Positions 42,864 through 51,244 of a DNA stretch of 64,000 nt are shown here, piece after piece. The DNA lies in the NCBI RefSeq assembly GCF_042677945.1, contig NZ_JBHUDN010000014.1. One strand, written 5' to 3'. Below the pieces are notes generated by a model. That model did not search any database and was not told the DNA's origin. It was given only the letters and a program-made list of their open reading frames with translations. The DNA comes from Haloplanus litoreus. GTDB taxonomy: Archaea; Halobacteriota; Halobacteria; Halobacteriales; Haloferacaceae. Position 1 is the first letter of the stretch. The number at the start of each line of letters is the position of its first letter. Position numbers and translations under genes: made by a program.

Positions 42864-44065
42864 ACAGCGTCCTCCGCGATGCGGATGAGTTCGTTGAGCT
42901 TGGCGGTTCGCTCGCCGCCGACCGTCCCCGTCTTGATGAAGGGAGCGCCGGTCGCCACGGCGAGGTGTGCGATGGTCGTGTCCTCGGTTTCGCCCGAGCG
43001 ATGCGAGACGACGGCCTCGAGCCCGTTGCGGGTCGCCAGTTCCACCGCATCGACGGCGTCCGAGAGCGTTCCGATCTGGTTGGGCTTGACGAGGATGGCG
43101 TTGCCGGCTTCCTCGTCGATCCCCCGCTGGAGCCGTTCGACGTTGGTGACGAAGAGGTCGTCGCCACAGAGCACCGTCCGGTCGCCGACCCGGGTCGTCA
43201 GGTCGGCGAAGCCGGCGAAGTCGTCCTCCTCGACGGGGTCCTCGACGTACGCGAGGTCGTACTCGTCGACGAGGTCGGCGATGTAGTCGACCTGTTCGGT
43301 CGGCGTCCGCTCGACGTCGCCGTAGCGGTAGACGCCGGCGTCGGCGTCGTAGAGTTCCGACGCCGCCACGTCGAGGCCGACTGCCACGTCGAAGCCGACG
43401 TCTTCGGCCACGTCGTCGGTCGCCGCGGCGACGATCTCGAACGCCTCGGCGTCCGTGACCGTGGGCGCCCACGCGCCCTCGTCGCCCTTGCCGGCGGGCA
43501 CGCCCCGCTCGTCGAGCAACTCGCCGATTCGGTCGTGGACCGCGGCGTTGGCGAAGACCGCCTCCGAGACGCTCGGCGCGCCGTGCGGGACGGCGAGAAA
43601 CTCCTGGATGTGGGTCGCCTCCTTGGCGTGTTCGCCGCCGCCGACGACGTTCCCGAGCGGAATCGGGAAGTTGTCGCCGCGGAACGTGCCGCCGAGGTGC
43701 TGATAGAGCGGGGCGCCGAGCACGTCGGCACCGGCCTTCGCGGCCGCCATGGAGATGGCGACGGCGCTGTTGGCGCCGATATTCGAGAAGTCGTCCGTTC
43801 CGTCCGCGGCGTGCAGGGCCGCGTCGACTTCCCGCTGGTTGCCCGCGTGGACCTCGCCCACGAGACGGGGAACGGCGTGTTCGCGTGCCGATGCGATGGC
43901 CTCGCCCGGCGGGAGTTCGATCGCCTCGTACTCGCCGGTTGATGCGCCGCTCGGTGCCGCCGCGCGTCCGAAGCCGCCGGACTCGGTCAACACGTCGGCT
44001 TCGACCGTCGGGTTGCCTCGGGAGTCGAGAATCCGGCGGAGACCCACCGAGCGAATCAGCGTCAT
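42860..44065 (-). CDS. eno: enolase
   Basis: This 401-residue enzyme interconverts 2-phosphoglycerate and phosphoenolpyruvate. Seen are RRILDSRGNPTVE at the start, the GAPSGASTGEYEA-like loop near 36, YVEDPVEEDD (metal Asp/Glu near 275), CGDDLFVTN, LVKPNQIGT (catalytic Lys near 330) and SHRSGETEDTTIAHLAV (substrate His/Ser near 360). It sits between rps2 and rpoK, with 4-bp overlaps at both ends, as in other archaea. Confidence 0.97.
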   Translation of the reverse strand: MTLIRSVGLRRILDSRGNPTVEADVLTESGGFGRAAAPSGASTGEYEAIELPPGEAIASAREHAVPRLVGEVHAGNQREVDAALHAADGTDDFSNIGANSAVAISMAAAKAGADVLGAPLYQHLGGTFRGDNFPIPLGNVVGGGEHAKEATHIQEFLAVPHGAPSVSEAVFANAAVHDRIGELLDERGVPAGKGDEGAWAPTVTDAEAFEIVAAATDDVAEDVGFDVAVGLDVAASELYDADAGVYRYGDVERTPTEQVDYIADLVDEYDLAYVEDPVEEDDFAGFADLTTRVGDRTVLCGDDLFVTNVERLQRGIDEEAGNAILVKPNQIGTLSDAVDAVELATRNGLEAVVSHRSGETEDTTIAHLAVATGAPFIKTGTVGGERTAKLNELIRIAEDAV

Positions 44066-44241
44066 TTGCCCTCCCGCCTGACCGTGAAGGGGAGTACCCC
44101 GGCGTCGTACTCTTCGGCTGCGACGAGAATGGGTTCGCTCTGTTCGGTGTCCACGAGCACCGGCGCGCCGTAGGACACCTGCAGGGCTCGCGCCCCCAGG
44201 ATGCGGGCCTTCTCGTACCGATTGTAGCGTCCCTGGCTCAT
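44062..44241 (-). CDS. rpoK: DNA-directed RNA polymerase subunit K (Rpo6)
   Basis: This small gene translates to 59 residues starting MSQGRYNRYEKARILGARAL, with VSYGAPVLVD in the middle and ending PFTVRREGK. The RYEKARILGARALQ motif is the omega/RPB6 fold that clamps the largest subunit. It overlaps rpoN by 4 bp and eno by 4 bp. Confidence 0.93.
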   Translation of the reverse strand: MSQGRYNRYEKARILGARALQVSYGAPVLVDTEQSEPILVAAEEYDAGVLPFTVRREGK

Positions 44242-44429
44242 TGGTAGGGTGAGACGACGTCGACCAGGTCCTTGTGCGAGACGAACATGCGTCGACAGCA
44301 GTGCCGGGTCACGCCCAGGTCGTCGAGCACCTTCGCGGGGTCTTCGCCCGCGTCGAGACGAGCCTGGTACTCCTCCCAGTGCTCGCCGATGACCTTACCG
44401 CACGTGAAACACCGGACTGGGATCATCAT
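44238..44429 (-). CDS. rpoN: DNA-directed RNA polymerase subunit N (Rpo10)
   Basis: This 63-residue zinc-bundle protein starts MMIPVRCFTCGKVIGEHWEEY and has the paired CFTC and RHCCRRM motifs that coordinate zinc, ending DLVDVVSPYQ. It is equivalent to eukaryotic RPB10 and helps assemble the RpoD/RpoL platform. Coupled to rpoK. Confidence 0.97.
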   Translation of the reverse strand: MMIPVRCFTCGKVIGEHWEEYQARLDAGEDPAKVLDDLGVTRHCCRRMFVSHKDLVDVVSPYQ

Positions 44430-44441
44430 GGGTGGATCACC

Positions 44442-44840
44442 TCAGCGGTAGGACTTCTGGTAGCGGGCCCGCGCACCGGGACCGCCCCACTTCTTGGGTT
44501 CGGACTGGCGCACGTCGTTGACCAGCAGCGACCGGTCGAACTCCATGAACGCGTCGCGGAGTTCGGCGTCGTTGTGATGTTGCACCAGTCCGCGAGCGAT
44601 GGCGGTCCGCACCGCGTCCGCCTGCCCGGCGAAGCCGCCGCCGGAGACGGTCACGTCGATGTCGACCGTATCGCGCAGGTCGTCGCCCGCGATGCGGAAC
44701 GGCTCCAGCATCTTCAGACGCGAGAGCTCCGGTTCCACCAGTTCCACGGGTTGGGAGTTGATTCGCACGCGACCCTCGCCTTCGCGCACCGTGGCGCGGG
44801 CGACGGCCGTCTTCTTCTTACCACTCGTGTTGGTTACCAT
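44442..44840 (-). CDS. rps9: 30S ribosomal protein S9
   Basis: This 132-residue protein has SGKKKTAVARATVREGEGRVRIN at the start, the GGGFAGQADAVRTAIARGL core and the C-terminal KKWGGPGARARYQKSYR tail that touches P-site tRNA. It overlaps the rpl13 stop by 7 bp. Confidence 0.97.
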   Translation of the reverse strand: MVTNTSGKKKTAVARATVREGEGRVRINSQPVELVEPELSRLKMLEPFRIAGDDLRDTVDIDVTVSGGGFAGQADAVRTAIARGLVQHHNDAELRDAFMEFDRSLLVNDVRQSEPKKWGGPGARARYQKSYR

Positions 44841-45271
44841 GTGACGTTCGCACCCAGTTGTTCGGAGACGTCTCCGAGGGAGACGAATTTGATGTTCGAG
44901 AGGCGGTTCAGCGACGTGCCGTCGAGCACTTCGCCGTCCTCGTCGAAGGGGTTGCCGACGTAGACGCGGACGTTCTCGAACGCCTCGCGGCCGCGCGGCT
45001 TCTTGTAGGGGAGCATTCCGCGGATCGACCGCTTGAAGATGCGGTCGGGGCGCTTCGGGTAGTACGGCCCGCTGTCGGAGCCGAGACCCGCGCGCGTGCG
45101 GTACGTCTCCATCGTGTCCTCCTCGTTGCCGGTGATGACCGCATCCTCGGCGTTGATGACGGCGACCGTCTCGCCGTCGAGGGCGCGCTGGGACACCTCG
45201 CTGGCGACCCGACCCATGATGCAGTCCCGGGCGTCGACGACGACGTCGGCGTCGAACTCTGCGAGGCTCAT
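44834..45271 (-). CDS. rpl13: 50S ribosomal protein L13
   Basis: This 145-residue archaeal L13 has DARDCIMGRVASEVSQRALDG near the start and the rRNA-binding RIFKRSIRGMLPYKKPRGREA near 80-100. It overlaps rps9 and, by 4 bp, rpl18e. Confidence 0.97.
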   Translation of the reverse strand: MSLAEFDADVVVDARDCIMGRVASEVSQRALDGETVAVINAEDAVITGNEEDTMETYRTRAGLGSDSGPYYPKRPDRIFKRSIRGMLPYKKPRGREAFENVRVYVGNPFDEDGEVLDGTSLNRLSNIKFVSLGDVSEQLGANVTW

Positions 45272-45618
45272 CGAATCACCCGTACGTTGGATCCGTCGGG
45301 GTTCTCCCCGGCGACGTGTTCCAGTCGCTCGGCGTTCCCGACCTGTTCGATCTTCTGTCGCGCCGTCGACGAGAAGTCGACGGCCGCGACGGTGACGTTC
45401 TTTTCGAGCACACCGCTCCCCAGCACCTTGCCGGGGACGACGACGGTCTCCTCTTCGCGGGCGTATCGTTCGATCTGCCCGAGGTTGACCTCCGCGTGGG
45501 TGCGCCGTGGCTTCTCCAAGCGGTCCGCGACGTCCTGCCAGACACCGGCACCGGACTCGCGGGAAACCGCCTTCAACTCGGCGATGAGACTATTGAGTCT
45601 CGGATTGGTCTTACTCAT
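45268..45618 (-). CDS. rpl18e: 50S ribosomal protein L18e
   Basis: This 116-residue protein starts MSKTNPRLNSLIAELKAVSRE and has RRTHAEVNLGQIERYA and the VVVPGKVLGSGVLEK core of L18e (L15 superfamily). It follows the tRNA(Leu) gene, with which it is probably cotranscribed. Confidence 0.97.
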   Translation of the reverse strand: MSKTNPRLNSLIAELKAVSRESGAGVWQDVADRLEKPRRTHAEVNLGQIERYAREEETVVVPGKVLGSGVLEKNVTVAAVDFSSTARQKIEQVGNAERLEHVAGENPDGSNVRVIR

Positions 45619-45639
45619 TGTCTACCTCCAAAAAGGAGT

Positions 45640-45723
45640 GCAGGGAGCAGGATTTGAACCTGCGGACCCCTATGGGACAGCGCCCTGAACGCTGCGCCGT
45701 TGGCCTGACTTGGCTATCCCTGC
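45640..45723 (-). tRNA. tRNA-Leu (CAG anticodon)
   Basis: On the minus strand the acceptor stem GCAGGGA pairs with TCCCTGC. The anticodon stem CAGCG/CGCTG encloses TTCAGGG, giving anticodon CAG. The long variable arm (CCCATAGGG region) marks a class II tRNA, and the T-arm is GCAGGTTCAAATCCTGC. CCA is not encoded. It lies between rpoD and rpl18e, the usual archaeal position. Confidence 0.95.
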
Positions 45724-45853
45724 ACGCATGTCGCAGTATCGGTCGCCCCTTCAAACCAGTTTCGATTCCGTGGCCCCGCCGGGCCGCGGCGCTGGTCGCG
45801 GCCGCGGGGACGGGGATGGATGTCGATGGTTGGGTCCGGGGCATAGTGGGGTC

Positions 45854-46603
45854 TCAGACTGCGACTTTCGTTTCCAGTTCCGCCGCACGCTCGCCGATGG
45901 ACTCGGCGGCGCGCGTGACCAGTTCCTCGACGCTGAACGACCCGTCCGTTTCCACGTGGAAGACGAACGCGTCGGGCACGTCGGTGACCTCGAGTTCCTT
46001 GCCGGGATATCGGGTGGTGAGGTCGTGATCGAACTCGTCGGTCGCGACGAGTTCGCCGTCCTCGGTTTCGATGACCCCGCGAAGGATGTTCGGCTCCTGT
46101 TCGTCGAACTCGCCGGCATCGCCGAGGACTTCGACGCGCTGGAGATGGCGGTAGCCGACGGCCACGCCGCCCTGGTGTTTGGCGTGGTCGCGGCCCGTTT
46201 CGAGGACGGCGTCCGCCTCGAGTTCGATCCGCTGTTGCTCTTTGAGTTCGATGACCGGGATGTTGTCGTCCGCCGGTTCGACCAGCGGCTCGGACGTCTC
46301 GATGTCGCCCGAGTAAGCCGTCGCCGGTCCCTCCACGTCGAGCGCCAGCGTCACCGTCTCGCCCACCTCGAAGTCGTCGAGGGGGGTCGTCAGTGGCACC
46401 AGCCCCAGTCGGAGGCCGATCATCTCGTCGAACATCACCGACGAGTTCTCGACGAACCGGACGGTGTCGATGGAGAAGGTCGGCACGTCGGCGATCATCG
46501 CCCGGCGGATGCCGTTGGCGAAGGCCGGCGAGACCCCTCGTACCAGAAACCGTGCGTTCCGGTCGTCGCGTTCGATGAACTCGACCTCGAAGTCGGCTAC
46601 CAT
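45854..46603 (-). CDS. rpoD: DNA-directed RNA polymerase subunit D (Rpo3)
   Basis: This 249-residue alpha-like subunit starts MVADFEVEFIERDDRNARF and has the dimerisation segment GVSPAFANGIRRAMIADVPTF. The insertion that in some archaea holds an iron-sulfur cluster is present in outline, but the protein contains no cysteine at all, so no cluster can form. It follows rps11 after 4 bp. Confidence 0.97.
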   Translation of the reverse strand: MVADFEVEFIERDDRNARFLVRGVSPAFANGIRRAMIADVPTFSIDTVRFVENSSVMFDEMIGLRLGLVPLTTPLDDFEVGETVTLALDVEGPATAYSGDIETSEPLVEPADDNIPVIELKEQQRIELEADAVLETGRDHAKHQGGVAVGYRHLQRVEVLGDAGEFDEQEPNILRGVIETEDGELVATDEFDHDLTTRYPGKELEVTDVPDAFVFHVETDGSFSVEELVTRAAESIGERAAELETKVAV

Positions 46604-46607
46604 GATG

Positions 46608-46997
46608 TTAGAGGCGGCTGTTTTTCGGCGCGCGAGTACCGTCGTGCGGCATCGGCGTCACGTCCTCGATGCGGCCGATCTCGAGACCGGCACGGGCGAG
46701 CGCGCGGATCGTCGCCTGCGCGCCCGGCCCGGGGGACTTGTTGCCGTTGCCACCGGGGCCGCGCACGCGAACGTGGACGCCCTCTACGCCGGCCGCGAGG
46801 ACTTCCTCGGCGACCGTCTCGGCCATCTGCATGGCCGCGTAGGGCGACGCCTCGTCGCGGTTCTGTTTCACGACCGTCCCGCCACTCGACTTGGCGATGG
46901 TCTCGGCACCCGTCTGGTCGGTGACCGTAATCAGGGTGTTGTTGAACGATGCGTGGACGTGGGCGATACCCCACTTGTCCTGTTCTTCTGCGCTCAT
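46608..46997 (-). CDS. rps11: 30S ribosomal protein S11
   Basis: This 129-residue protein has WGIAHVHASFNNTLITVTD at the start, VRVRGPGGNGNKSPGPGAQ in the middle and DVTPMPHDGTRAPKNSRL at the end. The start overlaps the rps4 stop by 4 bp. Confidence 0.97.
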   Translation of the reverse strand: MSAEEQDKWGIAHVHASFNNTLITVTDQTGAETIAKSSGGTVVKQNRDEASPYAAMQMAETVAEEVLAAGVEGVHVRVRGPGGNGNKSPGPGAQATIRALARAGLEIGRIEDVTPMPHDGTRAPKNSRL

Positions 46998-47521
46998 TCT
47001 TGGGCCTCCGCGCGTTCAGGATGCAGGTCGTCCGCGAGCGGACTGTTCTCGTCGAAGGCGACGGTCGGCTGTTCGTCGACCTCCACCTTCTTCGACGGGG
47101 TCTGTACACGCGCACCGTCGACGGTGATGTGGCCGTGACTGACGAACTGTCGAGCCTGCTGGGGCGTGTGTGCCAGCCCCTTCCGGTAGACGACCGTCTG
47201 CAGTCGTCGTTCGAGCAGGTCCGTCACCTCGAGCGAGAGGACGTCACTGATGTCGTCCTCGCTCCCGAGGATGCCGATCCGCTGGAGGCGGGCGACGAAG
47301 TCGCTGCCGGCCTCCGCGGCCGTCTCGACGTCGCCCTGGGCGTCGCCGAGCAGTCGTCGCGCCTCGCGGCGCATGGACCGCAGTTCGGACTGTGCCCGCC
47401 AGAACTCCTCTTTGTTCTTCAGGCCGTAGCGACCGAGGAGGTCCGCTTCCTCCGCGATACGCTCGCCCTGATACGGGTGATTCGGCGTTTCGTAGAACTT
47501 GGTGTTCTTGCCGGTCGTCAT
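46994..47521 (-). CDS. rps4: 30S ribosomal protein S4
   Basis: This 175-residue archaeal S4 has NHPYQGERIAEEADLLGRYGL near residue 13 and a C-terminal S4 RNA-binding domain (LERRLQTVVYRKGLAHTPQQA, HGHITVDGARV). It follows rps13 by 3 bp. Confidence 0.97.
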   Translation of the reverse strand: MTTGKNTKFYETPNHPYQGERIAEEADLLGRYGLKNKEEFWRAQSELRSMRREARRLLGDAQGDVETAAEAGSDFVARLQRIGILGSEDDISDVLSLEVTDLLERRLQTVVYRKGLAHTPQQARQFVSHGHITVDGARVQTPSKKVEVDEQPTVAFDENSPLADDLHPERAEAQE

Positions 47522-47524
47522 GGG

Positions 47525-48049
47525 TTAGGCCTCTTCCTCCTCGGCGGCTTCTTCGGCCATGTCTTCCTTGATGGCCTCGACGTTGACGCCGATGGTGCCT
47601 TCGGTGCGGCCGGTGGACTTCGTCCGCTGGCCGCGCACCTTCTGTCCGCGCTTGTGCCGGACGCCACGGTAGGAGTCGATCATCTTCATGCGATTGACGT
47701 CCTGTGTGCGCGTCTGGCTGAGGTTGGAGCCGACTCGATGGCTGCTCTCGCCGGTGTAGAAGTCGTTCCGGCGGTTCACCATCCACTCGGGGACTTCGTC
47801 GGCGAAGTTCTCCACGACCTCGATCACGCGGTCGATTTCGTCGTCGTCGAGTCGCCCGAACGTGGCTGTTCGATCCACGTCGGCCGCGTCGGCGACGATG
47901 CGCGCCGTGCGCTTGCCGATGCCGTTCATGTCGGTGAGGCTCCGCTCGACGGCCTTCGTCCCGTCGAGGTCGGTCTGTCCGATTCGGACGAAGTACCGAA
48001 GGTCTTCGTCGTCCTCGGGGGAGCCGTCCTGTGGTTCTTCTGCACTCAT
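47525..48049 (-). CDS. rps13: 30S ribosomal protein S13
   Basis: This 174-residue protein has an acidic N-terminal extension, then LRYFVRIGQTDLDGTKAVERSL and the C-terminal SYRGVRHKRGQKVRGQRTKS that contacts tRNA. ATG 48049 begins the protein; the upstream open frame overlaps the tRNA(Ser) gene and is not coding. Confidence 0.96.
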   Translation of the reverse strand: MSAEEPQDGSPEDDEDLRYFVRIGQTDLDGTKAVERSLTDMNGIGKRTARIVADAADVDRTATFGRLDDDEIDRVIEVVENFADEVPEWMVNRRNDFYTGESSHRVGSNLSQTRTQDVNRMKMIDSYRGVRHKRGQKVRGQRTKSTGRTEGTIGVNVEAIKEDMAEEAAEEEEA

Positions 48050-48067
48050 GGATATGTGGGTGCGAGC

Positions 48068-48151
48068 GTTGCGGCGGGGATTCGAACCCCGGAGGCTTGA
48101 CGCCACAGAGTTAGCAACCCTGCGCCTTGGGCCAGGCTTGGCTACCGCAAC
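48068..48151 (-). tRNA. tRNA-Ser (GCT anticodon)
   Basis: On the minus strand the acceptor GTTGCGG pairs with CCGCAAC. The anticodon arm CAGGG-TTGCTAA-CTCTG gives anticodon GCT (reads AGC/AGT). A long variable arm is present, and the T-arm is CGGGGTTCGAATCCCCG. It leads the S13 operon. Confidence 0.95.
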
Positions 48152-48283
48152 ACCTGCGTTCGTATCGTCGCCCGCGCAAACCCGACGGGTTTGCTGGCAG
48201 GTGGGTTGGTTCACAACCCATCGACCTCTCGGACTCGGGGCCGGACGCCCCTGCAGCGTATGCACTCGGATGAACCCGGGGAC

Positions 48284-48293
48284 GATACTTAAA
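48284..48293 (-). promoter_or_regulatory. TATA-like promoter of the tRNA(Ser)-S13 operon
   Basis: On the minus strand TTTAAGTATC is the only AT-rich block in the GC-rich 48152-48360 spacer. It lies about 130 bases before the tRNA gene, so a transcribed leader would precede the tRNA. The rest of the spacer holds no recognisable gene. Confidence 0.5.
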
Positions 48294-48360
48294 CATCACG
48301 AAAGGCCGGGGACGTGTGCCGGCCTCGCACGGCGGCGGCGGAGGAGAGCGACCGGGGGGC

Positions 48361-48446
48361 GTTCGTACGGACCGTTGTACGCCGGTTTCGGCGGTCACCA
48401 CCCCCGTTGTCGGCGGCCGGGACACGGTGACGACGGTCCGTATCAG
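48361..48446 (-). repeat. copy C of the CTGATACGG 3'-end repeat (best terminal inverted repeats)
   Basis: An 86-bp element read on the minus strand from 48446. CTGATACGG supplies the TGA stop of moaA. TACGGACCGT near the left end is perfectly complementary to ACGGTCCGTA near the right end (10 bp), so the transcript could fold back over its full length. Confidence 0.7.
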
Positions 48447-49450
48447 ACGGTCGGTGCGCCGAGGTACTCCTCGTTGATCTCCCACTCCCCCTCGTCGTTC
48501 CGGATCATGTACTCGCCGTAGTAGGGGACGCGGTTGGCGACGGTTTCCCGGAACGTCTCGCGGATCTCGTCTTTGGTCATCTCACCCATCGACCGGAGGT
48601 CGTCGTTGCGGTTGAGACAGCCCTTGAGGTACCCCTCGTGGGTGACGCGAACTCGGTGGCAGTTGGCACAGAAGGTGGGGTTCTCGACTGGGTCGACGAT
48701 TTCGACCATTCCCCGTGCTCCCGGCTCCGCGACCCGGGCGTCCGGATCGGTCCCGCTCACCCAGTAGCGTTTCCGGTCGTGCATCTCCCGGTGTTCCACC
48801 TCGTCGGCGATGTCGGCCAGCCAGTCGTGGACGCGTCCGATGTCGATGTTCCACTCCGGCTTGCCCGTGAGTTCGGGCATGTACTCGATGAGCTGCAGCT
48901 GGAGCCCGTCGTTCTCGGCGACGTGGTCGACCATCCCTTCCACGTACCCCGCAGTGTGTTCGAAGACGACCATGTTCAGCTTCACGGGGTCCAGTCCCGC
49001 GTCGAGCGCCGCGTCGACGCCCTCCATCACCCTCTCGTAGGCGCCGGATTTCGTGATTTCGGCGAAGGCCTCCGGCTCCAGAGCGTCCTGAGAGACGTTG
49101 ACGCGTTCGAGGCCGGCGTCGACCAGCGCCTCCGCCCGTCCGGGGAGGTAGGTCCCGTTGGTCGTCATCGACACTTCCATCGAGTTGGGCGTCCGTCGGA
49201 TGATCTCCTCGAGGTCGTCCCGGAGCATCGGCTCCCCGCCGGTGAACTTCACGCTGTCGACGTCGAACTCCGCGGCGACCTCCAGAAAGCGGACGATGTC
49301 CGCCGTCGACATCTCGTCGTCCTGTGGCTCCATCGGGCCCCGGGTGTCACCGAGCCCCTCGTTGTGACAGTAGACACAGTCGAAGTTACAGCGGTCGGTG
49401 AGCGAGACGCGCACGCCCGACACCTCTCTCCCGAAATCGTCCTCCAGCAT
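48443..49450 (-). CDS. moaA: GTP 3',8-cyclase (molybdenum cofactor biosynthesis)
   Basis: This 335-residue radical-SAM enzyme has the CNFDCVYC (C-x3-C-x2-C) cluster near residue 20, FTGGEPMLRDD near 70 and NVSQDALEP in place of the common SLDA motif. The second cluster is CANCHRVRVTHEGYLKGC near 268-285. It converts GTP to the first molybdopterin intermediate. A dyad upstream resembles the site near the tungstate importer, linking cofactor synthesis to metal supply. Confidence 0.93.
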   Translation of the reverse strand: MLEDDFGREVSGVRVSLTDRCNFDCVYCHNEGLGDTRGPMEPQDDEMSTADIVRFLEVAAEFDVDSVKFTGGEPMLRDDLEEIIRRTPNSMEVSMTTNGTYLPGRAEALVDAGLERVNVSQDALEPEAFAEITKSGAYERVMEGVDAALDAGLDPVKLNMVVFEHTAGYVEGMVDHVAENDGLQLQLIEYMPELTGKPEWNIDIGRVHDWLADIADEVEHREMHDRKRYWVSGTDPDARVAEPGARGMVEIVDPVENPTFCANCHRVRVTHEGYLKGCLNRNDDLRSMGEMTKDEIRETFRETVANRVPYYGEYMIRNDEGEWEINEEYLGAPTV

Positions 49451-49506
49451 TCTACCCGAGACTTCGTCCGAAGAGGCTTAAATGGAGACCCTTCGGGGCG
49501 GTCTAT

Positions 49507-49524
49507 GTAACTGATAGCAGTTAC
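49507..49524. promoter_or_regulatory. GTAACTG-ATAG-CAGTTAC dyad upstream of moaA (candidate Mo/W operator)
   Basis: A perfect 7-bp inverted repeat with a 4-bp spacer, 57 bases before the moaA start. Twelve of the fourteen arm positions, with identical spacing, match 6130-6147 in the tupA/ModE spacer. The region to 49610 also contains a GTAATTAC palindrome (49537-49544) and serves the divergent Mrp gene. Confidence 0.6.
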
Positions 49525-49610
49525 ACCACGCCGCCGGTAATTACGGCGGTCGGTTTCGTTCGGCCTGGGTGCGACAAAACCCTTATCCGGCGCTCACGCC
49601 GAGGCTGTCC

Positions 49611-50639
49611 ATGGACGAAGCCGACGTACGGGAGCTGCTCGGGGGCGTCGAGGACCCCGATCTCGGTGACGACATCGTATCGCTGGGCCTGGTCAACGGC
49701 GTGGCGGTTGAGGACGGGGTCGCGAAGGTGTCTCTGGCCCTCGGGGCGCCGTACGCACCCACGGAGAGCGCCATCGCCGCGGACGTTCGAGAGACCCTCA
49801 CAGACGCCGGACTGGAGGTAGAACTCACTGCCAAGCGGCCGGCCGCCCTACGTGACGACGAGGTGTTGCCGGGCGTGAAAAACGTCGTCGCCGTCGCCTC
49901 CGGGAAGGGCGGCGTGGGCAAATCGACGGTCGCCGTGAACCTCGCGGCCGGGCTGTCGAAACTGGGCGCCCGCGTCGGCCTGTTCGACACCGACGTGTAC
50001 GGCCCGAACGTCCCCCGGATGCTCGACTCCGAAGACCCGCCGACCGCGACGGACGACGACACCATCATCCCGCCCGAGCGCTACGGCGTGAAGCTCATCA
50101 GCATGGCCTTCATGGTCGGCGAGGACGACCCGGTCATCTGGCGCGGCCCGATGGTCCACCAAGTGCTCACCCAACTCGTCGAGGACGTCGAGTGGGGCGA
50201 ACTCGACTACCTCGTCCTCGACTTGCCGCCGGGTACGGGTGACACCCAGCTCACCATCCTCCAGACGCTCCCGCTCACCGGCGCCGTCATCGTCACGACG
50301 CCCGAGGAGGTGGCCGTCGACGACGCTCGCAAAGGTATCCGGATGTTCGGCCGCCACGACACGAACGTCCTCGGCCTCATCGAGAACATGAGCAGCTTCG
50401 TCTGCCCGGACTGTGGCGGCGAACACGACGTGTTCGGCTCCGGCGGCGGGCGGGGCCTCGCGGAGGCGAACAACCTCCCCTACCTCGGCGGCGTTCCCCT
50501 AGACCCCGAGATCAGAACCGGCGGCGAGCCGATGGTACTGAAAGAGGACAACCCCACGGCCGACGCCTTCCGCGTCATCACCGAGGACGTGGCCAACAAC
50601 GTCGGCGTGGTCAACCGTCGCCGCGTCTCGAACTCCTGA
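49611..50639 (+). CDS. apbC: Mrp/ApbC-type iron-sulfur carrier ATPase
   Basis: This 342-residue protein has an N-terminal DUF59/MIP18 domain (1-80: LLGGVEDPDLGDDIVSLGLV). A SIMIBI ATPase follows, with deviant Walker A ASGKGGVGKST near 97, DTDVYGPNVPRML near 126 and LDLPPGTGDTQL near 203. The CPDCGG pair near 264 can hold a bridging cluster in the dimer. It transfers Fe-S clusters to target proteins. ATG 49611 fits the family start. Confidence 0.93.
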   Translation: MDEADVRELLGGVEDPDLGDDIVSLGLVNGVAVEDGVAKVSLALGAPYAPTESAIAADVRETLTDAGLEVELTAKRPAALRDDEVLPGVKNVVAVASGKGGVGKSTVAVNLAAGLSKLGARVGLFDTDVYGPNVPRMLDSEDPPTATDDDTIIPPERYGVKLISMAFMVGEDDPVIWRGPMVHQVLTQLVEDVEWGELDYLVLDLPPGTGDTQLTILQTLPLTGAVIVTTPEEVAVDDARKGIRMFGRHDTNVLGLIENMSSFVCPDCGGEHDVFGSGGGRGLAEANNLPYLGGVPLDPEIRTGGEPMVLKEDNPTADAFRVITEDVANNVGVVNRRRVSNS

Positions 50640-50797
50640 TCGAGCCGGCACAATTTTCAACGTGTTGGAACGAACGGGAGGTCCTTTGTCCGTCGGGACC
50701 GACCGTCGGGTGGTGACCTTCGCGTGTCGAGACCGTACCACACGATAGTGACCGTCGCAGGATCGTCAGACCGCACCGCTCCCTGGAGCGATACCCC

Positions 50798-51244
50798 ATG
50801 ACGGATCACGTGCTCGTCCCGGTCGACGGCTCGCCCCTCTCGCTGGACGCACTCCGTCACACGCTGACGGATTTCCCCGAGGCGTCCGTCACCGTCCTCC
50901 ACGTCGTCGACCTCTTCGAACCCGACCACGGGGTCGGGGTCGACGGCGACACCACCTACGAACCCCTCGTCGGCTCCGAGGAGTGGTACGCCCGCGTCGA
51001 GGAGCGGTCCGAGGGAATCCTCGAGGAGGCACGAACCGTCGCGGCCGACCACGACCGTGACATCGAGACCGTGTCGGAGATCGGGACGCCCGCCCGGATC
51101 ATCGTGGAGTACGCGGCCGAGGAACCGATCGACCACGTCGTCCTCGGCGCCCACGGTCGACAGGACGAGGACCGAACCCTGCTCGGGAGCGTCGCCGAAC
51201 TCGTCACGCGCCGGGCGACGGTGCCCGTGACGCTCGTGCGGTGA
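50798..51244 (+). CDS. universal stress protein, single domain
   Basis: This 148-residue UspA protein starts MTDHVLVPVDGSPLSLDAL. The C-terminal nucleotide loop reads GAHGRQDEDRTLLGSVAELV, a variant with acidic residues inside the G-x2-G-x9-G-S frame. It has its own promoter and is followed by repeat copy D. Confidence 0.88.
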   Translation: MTDHVLVPVDGSPLSLDALRHTLTDFPEASVTVLHVVDLFEPDHGVGVDGDTTYEPLVGSEEWYARVEERSEGILEEARTVAADHDRDIETVSEIGTPARIIVEYAAEEPIDHVVLGAHGRQDEDRTLLGSVAELVTRRATVPVTLVR

